DNA of 64,000 nt from Alteromonas mediterranea DE (GCF_000020585.3 NC_011138.3:2089136-2153135), one strand, 5' to 3'. Shown: positions 8,316 to 14,587, numbered from the stretch's first letter. Numbers and translations are program-made. Notes: generated by a model from the letters alone, not told the origin.

Positions 8316-8394
8316 AGATGGACTCCTATCTAACCTTTGTGTGTGACAACGTAAATGTTAGACCAACCTATTAGGTTGGGGAGTCCAATTATCT

Positions 8395-8479
8395 CGCTGG
8401 GGACAAAAATACGTAGGCTCCCTGCGCTTCGCTTGGTATTGTAGCCTACGTATTTTTGCCCGTTATGCGGGCGTTAGGT
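8395..8479 (+). other. Right part of the attC site of cassette 5
   Basis: Begins CGCTGGGGAC, then a perfect 14-bp stem AAAAATACGTAGGC/GCCTACGTATTTTT around a 25-base loop, then CCCGTTATGCGGGC and the R' box GTTAGGT (8473-8479). With 7029-7060 it forms one attC. Confidence 0.85.
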
Positions 8480-8495
8480 GCTAAAAGGAAAAATT

Positions 8496-8858
8496 ATGAA
8501 ATCATGGAATGAATTAACTAATCTACAACGCGCAGTTATCGGTATCGCAATGATTGTTGCGGCGGCAGTTTTGCCAGAGATAGCCTTCTTAGTTCAATTA
8601 GGTGGTATGGAAGTCGCATTTGCTCTCGTTTTTGCTAGCCTAGCTCCCATCATTTCTTGGTTCTCAACAAAATACCAAGCAATTAAAGAATGTTTACAAA
8701 CCTCAATAGTGGCTTTTAGGCATAGTGCATCTGCTAAACCTTCCGTTTTCTTCGTACAAGCTTCTTTTTGTGCAGCCGCACTTCTATTTACAAGTTCGGG
8801 CTTATTGGCTTTTTACTTTTTTATGCCTAGTATGCTGCTAAATGGGGTCTTGGCGTGA
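8496..8858 (+). CDS. Cassette 6: small membrane protein, unknown
   Basis: A 120-residue protein with three or four hydrophobic segments (about residues 14-30, 34-55, 82-100 and 103-118) and a short cytosolic loop. I start at ATG 8496, which has AAAAGGA nine bases upstream; an in-frame ATG-like start 18 bases earlier lacks a site. No recognised family. The cassette spans 8474-8964, and its start GTTAGGTGC is complementary to GCACCTAAC of its attC. Confidence 0.65.
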   Translation: MKSWNELTNLQRAVIGIAMIVAAAVLPEIAFLVQLGGMEVAFALVFASLAPIISWFSTKYQAIKECLQTSIVAFRHSASAKPSVFFVQASFCAAALLFTSSGLLAFYFFMPSMLLNGVLA

Positions 8859-8862
8859 GCGC

Positions 8863-8970
8863 ACCTAACAAGCCAATAAACGCACTCACTTCGTTCGCTG
8901 GGACGCATACACGCGGGGCGGCTTCGCCATTATGCCCCACATGTCTGCGCCCGTTATTGGAAAGTTAGGT
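8863..8970 (+). other. attC site of cassette 6
   Basis: R'' ACCTAAC (8863-8869), R' GTTAGGT (8964-8970), 108 bases. The central arm GGGACGCATACACGCGGGGC pairs imperfectly with GCCCCACATGTCTGCGCCC, very like the attC of cassette 1. Confidence 0.9.
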
Positions 8971-8984
8971 AACTTATAAATACT

Positions 8985-10085
8985 ATGAATCGTCTAGCCA
9001 TTTTTATATTTGCTTTAGCACTTTCAAGTTGTAGTGCGGGTTCTGACCATCGTAATGTATCTTCACTTATTCAGTCAGATAAAGCCTCAATGGCTAGTTT
9101 GGCTTATGAACTTCAGCACGAACATAATGCCGGGACTTTTGATGGGCTTGTTCTGGTTGCTCAAAAGGACGTTGTTTTATTCAAGAGTGCCTATGGCTAT
9201 GCTGACAGGGAAGATTCTGTAAGAAATAGCTCTGCAGCAATCATTGATATGGGGTCAATTGCAAAAACATTTACCGCAGCGGCCGTGCTACAACTTGCCC
9301 AGAAAGAAAAACTACAGCTTTCTGACAAGATTGGAGATTTTTATCCAACGGCCCCTGATGAAATAAAGCCTATAACAATTGCGCAGCTTTTAGGGCATTC
9401 AAGCGGATTGGATAATTTCCATAATGAGTCTGACTTTGAGTTGATGGATAAAGCTCAGGCTGAACGCAGAATCTTAGAAATGCCGTTAATTGCAAAGCCG
9501 GGTGAGAAAATCGCATATTCCAACGCGGCTTATACGTTGTTGGCGGCTATCGTCGAGAAAGTGAGCGATAAACCTTTTCAAGATTACGTCCACGATAATT
9601 TATTGACCCCGTTAAACTTGAAGAGCACCGGTTTCTACCAAGATCAACGAGTATCATTAAATAACCTAGCTCGTGGCTACGGAGGAGATGACCAAGGCCG
9701 TACCACTTTTGAAAAAGGCTTAACCTGGGCGCTAATTGGTGCTGGTGGTATGGTTACGTCAATTGATGATTTAGCTATTTGGTCTGCTGCACTTAAAAAC
9801 GGAGCCATGTTCCCCGCAGGGGCGTCAAACTTAGCTTTTTCTAAAGCAAATGCACGGTGGTTGCTGGGGAGTTTAGCGCAGGTCGAAATTAGTGGTGAAT
9901 CCATCATTCAGATGGGAGGCAGCACTGACTATGGCTACACCGCTCTGATTCAGTTTGTTCCACTAAACAAGACAGGCATGTTTGCGGTACTTTGGGTTGG
10001 GGAGTCCAATTATCTCACTGGGACGCTAACACATGGGCTGCGTCACTTCGTTCCTAATTTTAGCCCATGTATTCTCGCCCCTTAG
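8985..10085 (+). CDS. Cassette 7: beta-lactamase-like serine hydrolase (lipoprotein), C-terminus replaced
   Basis: A class C-like penicillin-binding/serine hydrolase fold. A lipoprotein signal (LALSSC, Cys at residue 16) targets it to the envelope. The nucleophile motif SxxK is SIAK (about residue 92), the second motif is YSN (near residue 182), and a G-G-S-T-D-Y-G block stands where HxG/KTG is expected. The last native part appears to end near QFVP: from 9962 the frame runs through the 18-mer (copy 5), an IS1111 scar and attC sequence before stopping at 10085. About 40 C-terminal residues are therefore foreign. It might still fold, but the final beta strands are probably wrong. Substrate unknown; family members include esterases, D-aminopeptidases and beta-lactamases. 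Confidence 0.7.
   Translation: MNRLAIFIFALALSSCSAGSDHRNVSSLIQSDKASMASLAYELQHEHNAGTFDGLVLVAQKDVVLFKSAYGYADREDSVRNSSAAIIDMGSIAKTFTAAAVLQLAQKEKLQLSDKIGDFYPTAPDEIKPITIAQLLGHSSGLDNFHNESDFELMDKAQAERRILEMPLIAKPGEKIAYSNAAYTLLAAIVEKVSDKPFQDYVHDNLLTPLNLKSTGFYQDQRVSLNNLARGYGGDDQGRTTFEKGLTWALIGAGGMVTSIDDLAIWSAALKNGAMFPAGASNLAFSKANARWLLGSLAQVEISGESIIQMGGSTDYGYTALIQFVPLNKTGMFAVLWVGESNYLTGTLTHGLRHFVPNFSPCILAP
9962..9979 (+). repeat. 18-mer junction repeat, copy 5
   Basis: Exact consensus. It separates the native serine hydrolase coding sequence from IS/attC remnants. Confidence 0.85.
9995..10015 (-). mobile_element. Scar of an IS1111-type right end
   Basis: Twenty-two bases (9995-10016) are identical to 8374-8395, i.e. 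the right inverted repeat GGGGAGTCCA plus ATTATCT, and are followed by CACTGGGACGC of an attC. The rest of the element is gone, so a second attC insertion once occurred in the same orientation and position. Confidence 0.75.
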
Positions 10086-10098
10086 TGGGGGGTTAGCC
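10016..10098 (+). other. Right half of the attC site of cassette 7
   Basis: GGGACGCTAACACATGGGC and GCCCATGTATTCTCGCCCC form the central arm; the R' box is GTTAGCC (10092-10098). The left half (R''/L'') has been lost together with most of the IS. Confidence 0.75.
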
Positions 10099-10112
10099 AC
10101 TTGGAGGTTTAA

Positions 10113-10493
10113 ATGGAAATGAACCAAGTCACTCTTCCAGTAAAAAATATGGAAGAAGCCGTAAAGTTTTATCTGGTTCTTGGTTTTATTCAAATCGTAG
10201 ATACACCGCACTATGCGAGGTTTTCCTGCCCTAAAGGTAACTCGACTTTTTCTCTTTCTCTGGAATTAGAAGAGTTTAAAAATGGTGCTATCATCTACTT
10301 CGAGACCGAAAAACTAGATATGCTCGCAGAATCATTAGTTGCAAAGGGAGTTATTTTCGAGCAACTACCTACAGAACAGCGGTATTTATGGAAAGAGGCT
10401 GTGTTAAAAGACCCTTCAGGCAACAAAATTAAACTGTTCTGGGCTGGCGAGAACCGCTTGTCGCCGCCGTGGAAAGTCGAAAAACGTGGCTAA
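10113..10493 (+). CDS. Cassette 8: VOC (glyoxalase/bleomycin-resistance fold) protein
   Basis: A 126-residue single-domain vicinal oxygen chelate protein: MNQVTLPVKNMEEAVKFYLVLGF at the N-terminus and VLKDPSGNKIKLFWAG near the C-terminus are the paired beta-alpha-beta-beta-beta signatures. Such proteins bind metal or small molecules; many cassette-borne ones are resistance-like binding proteins, but no substrate can be named. TTGGAGG lies five bases before ATG 10113. The cassette starts GTTAGCCAC (10092), complementary to GTGGCTAAC at its end. Confidence 0.8.
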   Translation: MEMNQVTLPVKNMEEAVKFYLVLGFIQIVDTPHYARFSCPKGNSTFSLSLELEEFKNGAIIYFETEKLDMLAESLVAKGVIFEQLPTEQRYLWKEAVLKDPSGNKIKLFWAGENRLSPPWKVEKRG

Positions 10494-10522
10494 CAAAGCG
10501 CTAAACTCGCTCCCTTCGATAG
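10488..10522 (+). other. Truncated attC site of cassette 8
   Basis: Starts TGGCTAACAAAGCGCTAAACTCGCTCCCTTCG and is then cut by the 18-mer copy 6 at 10523. The R' half is absent. Confidence 0.75.
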
Positions 10523-10540
10523 ATTAAACAAGACAGTCAT
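10523..10540 (+). repeat. 18-mer junction repeat, copy 6
   Basis: ATTAAACAAGACAGTCAT, two bases from consensus, inside a broken attC. Only 19 bases separate it from copy 7. Confidence 0.75.
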
Positions 10541-10559
10541 CTTTTTTACAACTGACAAT

Positions 10560-10577
10560 ACTAAACAAGACAGGCAT
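10560..10577 (+). repeat. 18-mer junction repeat, copy 7
   Basis: Exact consensus. Its CAAGACAGGCA (10566-10576) is perfectly inverted at 10604-10614 (TGCCTGTCTTG), so here the repeat forms one arm of a hairpin at the end of a Y1 transposase fragment. Confidence 0.85.
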
Positions 10578-10626
10578 GTTTGTGTAGAGATGTCTATATT
10601 TTGTGCCTGTCTTGCAAGCTATAAAG

Positions 10627-10837
10627 CTACCCGAGTAATCGCATCGCACTTTGTCGGCCTTGAACCCGTTGCTGGTGTTGATTGTGTGCGTATTGCTCTA
10701 GGTGAATCACTTTGCCGGCGGCGTGCTTAAAGCAGGTTTCAAACTGCGTGGTTAATGTTATCCAATGTTCTTGTTCAATATTGAGGCGCTCTAAAATAGA
10801 GGATAGGTTATGCTCAACCTTGCCACGCTTGTTTGGG
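10627..10837 (-). pseudogene. 3' fragment of a REP-associated Y1 transposase gene
   Basis: Bases 10631-10837 match 11803-12009 with about three differences. They encode the last ~70 residues of the transposase described at 11799, including its stop codon (TAG here, TAA in the other copy). The fragment is bounded by 18-mer copies 7 and 8. Upstream coding sequence is missing. Confidence 0.85.
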
Positions 10838-10840
10838 CAG

Positions 10841-10858
10841 ACTAAACAAGACAGGCAC
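10841..10858 (+). repeat. 18-mer junction repeat, copy 8
   Basis: ACTAAACAAGACAGGCAC. It joins the transposase fragment to the right half of an attC site. Confidence 0.85.
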
Positions 10859-10908
10859 GTTTATGTCCATTGCACGCGTGTCTGCGCCCCCATATCTTAG
10901 AGTTACGC
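10859..10908 (+). other. Right half of an orphan attC site
   Basis: Contains ACGCGTGTCTGCGCCCCCATATCTTAGA and the core box GTTACGC (10902-10908), like the R' sides of the intact sites. The left half is missing; a methyltransferase cassette start follows. Confidence 0.6.
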
Positions 10909-10913
10909 ACAGG

Positions 10914-10956
10914 ACTAAATATGAATCCCATACAGCAAGCATCTAATTACGATAAG
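10914..10956 (+). pseudogene. Second copy of the start of the methyltransferase cassette
   Basis: Forty-three bases identical except for one to 5254-5296, from just before the ATG to codon 12. It directly follows a different core box (GTTACGC instead of GTTAGGC) and is cut by 18-mer copy 9. Confidence 0.8.
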
Positions 10957-10974
10957 ACTAAATAAGACAGGCAT
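10957..10974 (+). repeat. 18-mer junction repeat, copy 9
   Basis: ACTAAATAAGACAGGCAT, one base from consensus. It cuts the methyltransferase fragment. Confidence 0.8.
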
Positions 10975-11011
10975 CTTTTTTCAGCGTTTGGGAGTATTTA
11001 TACGAATCGGT

Positions 11012-11029
11012 ACTAAACAAGGCAGGCTC
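11012..11029 (+). repeat. 18-mer junction repeat, copy 10
   Basis: ACTAAACAAGGCAGGCTC, the most diverged copy, after a 37-base spacer. It marks the right edge of the mosaic before ccdB. The stretch 11030-11094 beyond it shows nothing I can identify. Confidence 0.6.
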
Positions 11030-11094
11030 ATTTGTTCACTTCTCTAGGCACTTTGCGTCGTCATGCCCACCTGTCAGAGTCTCTTATAGAAAGG

Positions 11095-11412
11095 CTATAT
11101 TCCAGTAATAGCAAAGTCTATTGCGTCTATTAACAATTCTCTGGATTGCGCTAAAGAACCGATGCAGTCCTTGAGCACATCGTCGGGTATGGAACTCAGT
11201 TGTTGAGTCAGGAATAAGTATGTCTCGCCTTCAAATTCTATCTCCGGCGTAAGGTTTTTCATATAAAGACTATTTTTAGTCTTATTCTTTGTCAGCGGTA
11301 CAACTAGCCTTGTTGCTAATTGGTCAATTACAGAGTTCTGAACATCTACAAGAAAAGGGTAAGCTTTATTTGTTTTTGAGCTTGGGTTTCTGTAAACATC
11401 AAACTGTGCCAT
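11095..11412 (-). CDS. ccdB: CcdB-family toxin
   Basis: A 105-residue gyrase-poison-type toxin: the N-terminus AQFDVYRNPSSKTNKAYPFLVDVQ and RLVVPL are characteristic of CcdB, and the protein ends in Thr-Gly-Ile, where F-plasmid CcdB has the gyrase-binding Trp-Gly-Ile. The Trp change is common in chromosomal relatives as I recall them, but could weaken toxicity. Its ATG overlaps the antitoxin stop (TAATG), showing translational coupling. Such pairs are frequent in cassette arrays and mobile regions, where they stabilise the DNA; no attC can be seen bounding this one. Confidence 0.88.
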   Translation of the reverse strand: MAQFDVYRNPSSKTNKAYPFLVDVQNSVIDQLATRLVVPLTKNKTKNSLYMKNLTPEIEFEGETYLFLTQQLSSIPDDVLKDCIGSLAQSRELLIDAIDFAITGI

Positions 11413-11657
11413 TAGAAGTTCCTGTACTCATCACCTATACAGCCGTTCTCAGCAATGAACTCGTTGTACGCAGCTATGGCAGCTTTGTTTTCTTTTTTCC
11501 AGCTTTCTTCTTCAACACTTTTCAACTTGTCTTTAAGTGCCTGTTCTAAGGTTGCAGACAGGTTAACTTTCAAGTCTCTAGCTTTTTGCAATAAGTCACT
11601 GTTTAAGCTCAAATTAGTCGCTTTTTTTGGGGCATGGATATCATATAAGTCTTGCAT
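11412..11657 (-). CDS. ccdA: CcdA-family antitoxin
   Basis: An 81-residue antitoxin starting at the ATG at 11657, preceded by GGAGTG; an upstream in-frame extension lacks a site. The N-terminal half (KKATNLSLNSDLLQKARDLKVNLS) is a ribbon-helix-helix-like DNA-binding region; the C-terminal half (LEQALKDKLKSVEEESWKKENKAAIAAYNEFIAENGC) is the CcdB-binding tail typical of CcdA. It is first in the operon and should autoregulate it together with CcdB. Confidence 0.88.
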   Translation of the reverse strand: MQDLYDIHAPKKATNLSLNSDLLQKARDLKVNLSATLEQALKDKLKSVEEESWKKENKAAIAAYNEFIAENGCIGDEYRNF

Positions 11658-11692
11658 GCTATCACTCCAAATTGTTCTAGATATCAAGTATA

Positions 11693-11706
11693 CGCATAGG
11701 GATGCG
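11693..11706 (-). promoter_or_regulatory. Candidate CcdA operator
   Basis: Inverted repeat CGCAT-AGGG-ATGCG, 36 bases upstream of the ccdA start and next to TATACGCA. The location suits an autoregulatory site; no experimental motif is known to me for this family member. Confidence 0.35.
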
Positions 11707-11798
11707 CATTGCAAAAAATTAGGTTCTTAACAAACCCGGAATTGTTATGTAGAGATGTATACATAAGTGCCTGTGTTTCTCTCTATTAAACTGCAAAG

Positions 11799-12708
11799 TT
11801 AACCGAGTAATCGCATCGCACTGTGTCGGCCTTGAACCCGTTGCTGGTGTTGATTGTGTGCGTATTGCTCTAGTTGAATCACTTTGCCGGCGGCGTGCTT
11901 AAAGCAGGTTTCAAACTGCGTGGTTAATGTTATCCAATGTTCTTGTTCAATATTGAGGCGCTCTAAAATAGAGGGTAGGTTATGCTCAACCTTGCCACGC
12001 TTGTTTGGGTGAATATATCGGCTGGTTATATCTACAAGCTGTAAGTAGTCTGGAAGAGTAAAAGGTAAACCGTGTGGCATCTCTAGTCTTGGGTTGCCTG
12101 CAAAAGGCATAAGTCGTTTAGGTGTTTTGCCGACCCTAGCTGCGTTAATTCGGTATTTAATACTGGTATGGTCTGATGTTTCAGGTGTTTTGGCCATCTT
12201 TGCTCGTACTGGGTTTAAATCAACATAAGCCATACAGGCGGCAAGGGCTGACTCATCCAATAGCGCTTGAGATTTAAACCGTCCTTCCCAAAAATGGCCC
12301 GTGCAGTCGTCTTCTTTATTAGCTGCCCTAGCAATATATTCATTCAGTGCACGCATAAACCAGCTGATATCAAATAGCCTTTTACGCCATACTTCAGCCG
12401 TTAACTCCACCGCTTTAATTTGAATTTCATGTAAATCTTTACGTGAATCTGGTGACATGTAGCGCTGCGAGAGTAATGTGCCTTTGTATAGTTTATGCCA
12501 ACGTTGAATCACATTTTCAGTACTCAGTGCGTCTGCTTTCTCTTTGTCTACGTGTAATACCAGATGCGTATGATTACTCATTACCGCATAAGCACATACA
12601 TCAATGGCGAACACCTCACTTAAAACATGAATACGGTCTTCTACCCATTGGCGACGATGTTCAAAACTTCTACCGTTTTCCTCGCCACATAAAAAGGCAC
12701 GACGAACA
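11799..12708 (-). pseudogene. REP-associated Y1 (IS200-like) transposase, 5' end removed by an IS
   Basis: A HUH/Y1 transposase of the RAYT type. The histidine motif is SNHTHLVLHV; downstream hallmarks are CTGHFWEGRFKSQALLDESALAACMAYVDLNPVRAKMA. Reading back from 12614 the frame continues in phase (VRRAFLCGEENGRSFEHRRQWVEDRIHVLSEV) to 12708, where an IS3-family element begins, so perhaps 20-25 N-terminal residues and the promoter are gone. Single-copy RAYTs are domesticated transposases that process REP hairpins. Its 3' end exists a second time at 10627-10837. Inactive as it stands unless a downstream start makes a partial protein. Confidence 0.85.
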
Positions 12709-12778
12709 CCCCCTGTGTCAGGATAGTTGTCGCCTCAGTTTTTCATAGTATTAGACAGGGTGCGGAAGTTAGGCATGA

Positions 12779-13270
12779 GTGAGACATTATCCAGAAGAAC
12801 ATAAAAAGGCAGTGGTTAGTAAGTTGATTGAAAGCGGTTTATCATTACGCCAGTTTGCGCAAAGAGAAGGTATTAGCCTGTCTACGTTGTATGGTTGGCG
12901 GGACAAGTATACAGAGGCCGATTTCAGTTTGACTAAAAGTAATACGCCAGAGAATTGGACCGCAGAGCAGAAGTTTTCTGCGGTGATAGAGACTGCTGCC
13001 ATGTCGGAAGTTGAGGTAAGTGAATACTGCCGGAAAAAGGGCCTTTTCCCGGAGCAAATCCAGCAATGGAAACATAGCTGTATCTCCGGTAATCAATCCG
13101 AGGCGGATAAGCGTAAACAGCAGGCCCAGGAACGTAAAGCGGATAAGAAACGCATTAAAGAGCTGGAAAGAGAGTTAAAACGCAAAGACGCAGCGTTAGC
13201 CGAAACTGCTGCGCTTCTGGTGCTTAGAAAAAAGTTAAATGCCTACTGGGGGGAAGACGAGGACAACTAA
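12779..13270 (+). CDS. IS3-family OrfA, copy 1
   Basis: A 163-residue helix-turn-helix protein (YPEEHKKAVVSKLIESGLSLRQFAQREGISLSTLYGWRDKY) with a second helical repeat and a Lys/Arg/Glu-rich leucine-zipper-like tail (about residues 115-150). It starts at GTG. Near the end lies A_AAA_AAG (13228-13234), the classic -1 slippery heptamer of IS3 elements, so ribosomes can shift into OrfB to make the OrfAB transposase. Confidence 0.9.
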   Translation: MRHYPEEHKKAVVSKLIESGLSLRQFAQREGISLSTLYGWRDKYTEADFSLTKSNTPENWTAEQKFSAVIETAAMSEVEVSEYCRKKGLFPEQIQQWKHSCISGNQSEADKRKQQAQERKADKKRIKELERELKRKDAALAETAALLVLRKKLNAYWGEDEDN

Positions 13271-14310
13271 CCACGTTCTCAGATAGGCAATACTATATTT
13301 CACTGATTGATGAAGCCGTTAGTGCGGGGGCCAGAAAGCACAAAGCCTGTGGCATCATCGGCTTATCCCTGCGCACGTTACAACGATGGCGGGACGCGGA
13401 TGGAATTTGTGCAGATAAGCGCCCGGAGGCGAGCAGGCCGACGCCTGCAAATAAGCTAACTGAGATAGAACAACAAGCCATTTTGGATATCTGCAATGAA
13501 GAGCGGTTTGCCAGTCTGCCGCCCAGTCAGATTGTGCCCATGTTGGCCGATGAGGGAGTTTATCTGGGTTCGGAATCCAGCTTTTACCGTATATTGAAAG
13601 CCAATAATCAGCTTAGCCACAGAGGCAAAGCAAAACCCAAAGGTACACAGGCAAAACCTGATGGATTTACGGCTACGGGACCCTGTGAAGTGTGGACCTG
13701 GGATATATCGTACTGCCCCTCTACGGTCATTGGTCGGTTCTTTTATCTGTACATGATAATGGATATTTTTAGCCGTAAAGTTGTGGGATGGGAAGTGTAT
13801 GATTGCGAGTCTGGTGATCATGCCGCTAACCTCTTGGAACGCACGCTATGGTCTGAGAAATGCGTGAATGACGAGATAATCTTACATTCTGATAATGGCA
13901 GTCCGATGAAGAGCCTGACCATGCAAGCTAAGATGATTGAAATGGGCGTTATCGGCTCACGTAGCCGTCCCGGTGTCAGTAATGACAACCCTTACTCAGA
14001 ATCTCTGTTCCGCACAGTCAAATACTGCCATAGATGGCCGAGTGAAGGCTTTAAGTCGCTGGAGGAAGCGCGAGCCTGGGTGCGAGATTTTGTCCGCTGG
14101 TATAACACCGAACATCGCCATAGCCGCATAAGATTCGTTACCCCAGAGCAGCGACACAAAGGTGAAGACCAACAGATACTGGCAAAGCGCACTGAGTTAT
14201 ATGCCGAGGCAAAAGTGAGAAATCCAAGTCGTTGGTCTGGTGAAACCAGAAACTGGGATAAGATCGGAAGCGTAGAGCTAAATCCGGAGAATAAAAAAGA
14301 AGCAGCTTAA
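13234..14310 (+). CDS. IS3-family OrfB (made as OrfAB by -1 frameshift), copy 1
   Basis: Open in the -1 frame from the slippery site to the stop at 14310. An upstream HTH-like part (CGIIGLSLRTLQRW) is followed by the rve integrase core with the DDE triad: D in TWDISYCP, D in LHSDNGSP and E in NPYSESLFRTVK. A TTG at 13483 is a possible internal start. Length and motifs are intact, so the element may be mobile. Confidence 0.9.
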   Translation, partial: VKCLLGGRRGQLTTFSDRQYYISLIDEAVSAGARKHKACGIIGLSLRTLQRWRDADGICADKRPEASRPTPANKLTEIEQQAILDICNEERFASLPPSQIVPMLADEGVYLGSESSFYRILKANNQLSHRGKAKPKGTQAKPDGFTATGPCEVWTWDISYCPSTVIGRFFYLYMIMDIFSRKVVGWEVYDCESGDHAANLLERTLWSEKCVNDEIILHSDNGSPMKSLTMQAKMIEMGVIGSRSRPGVSNDNPYSESLFRTVKYCHRWPSEGFKSLEEARAWVRDFVRWYNTEHRHSRIRFVTPEQRHKGEDQQILAKRTELYAEAKVRNPSRWSGETRNWDKIGSVELNPENKKEAA

Positions 14311-14343
14311 CAGCTCAGGCGACAACTACCTTGAAAAACGCCG

Positions 14344-14587
14344 ATATCGGTTCTCTTTCTCGCCATGGCAGCTCGTTCCTTCAATAAAGTGATGAAGTTG
14401 AGCTTACCAATTGATTTAGTGAGAAAAAGAAGAAGATTTCGGGATTCCGAACAGTGATTTCGGAAAAACGTCATTTTTGATCGAATAACGCCGAAATAAG
14501 CGATCGGATTAGACCGAAATCACTGATCGGATTGAACCGAAATGGGTGATCGGAATGGGCCGGAACATGCAAAAGGCATGTTGTTAA
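14344..14587 (-). mobile_element. IS21-family element end, fragment
   Basis: Four tandem 23-bp units (14479-14501, 14502-14524, 14525-14547, 14548-14570) with the pattern GATCGGATTxxACCGAAAT resemble the multiple terminal repeats of IS21 elements that bind IstA. On the minus strand, GAAGGA followed by ATG at 14366 begins MARKRTD, like an IstA start, cut off after about seven codons by IS3 copy 1. The remainder of the IS21 element is absent. A short inverted repeat AACATGC/GCATGTT lies at 14563-14583. Confidence 0.7.

Larger units (their letters stand above)
7061..8394 (-). mobile_element. IS110-family, IS1111-type insertion sequence in an attC site
   Basis: About 1334 bp. Subterminal inverted repeats TGGACTCCCCA (7064-7074) and TGGGGAGTCCA (8377-8387) lie 3 bases and 7 bases inside the proposed ends, the spacing described for the IS1111 group. 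There is no target duplication. Transposase is on the minus strand, leaving about 200 bp of non-coding DNA at its 3' end. The insertion point is in the unpaired middle of the attC between CGCTGCGCTT and CGCTGGGGAC, matching the known habit of the IS1111-attC group of targeting cassette recombination sites. End positions are inferred from the repeats and from comparison with the uninterrupted sites. Confidence 0.85.
12709..14343 (+). mobile_element. IS3-family insertion sequence, copy 1
   Basis: 1635 bp, apparently identical to 14588-16222. Imperfect terminal inverted repeats share TAGTTGTCGCCTxAG (left 12724-12738; right complement near 14313-14330). It interrupts the Y1 transposase gene on the left and abuts an IS21-type end on the right; the two flanks (GAACA and GATAT) do not form a target duplication, so this copy was involved in a later rearrangement. 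The last G may belong to the target rather than the element. Confidence 0.88.

Noticed and set aside
10712..10900. A 62-residue gene across the 18-mer copy 8
   Set aside because: It overlaps the transposase fragment on the other strand, reads through the repeat and has no ribosome site.
4334..11029. A CRISPR array made of the 18-mer repeats
   Set aside because: Spacers vary from 19 bases to several kilobases and contain coding fragments; no cas gene or leader is present.
11799..12614. Y1 transposase as an intact gene starting at 12614
   Set aside because: The frame continues upstream in family-typical sequence to 12708, where the IS interrupts it; the GTG at 12614 is internal.
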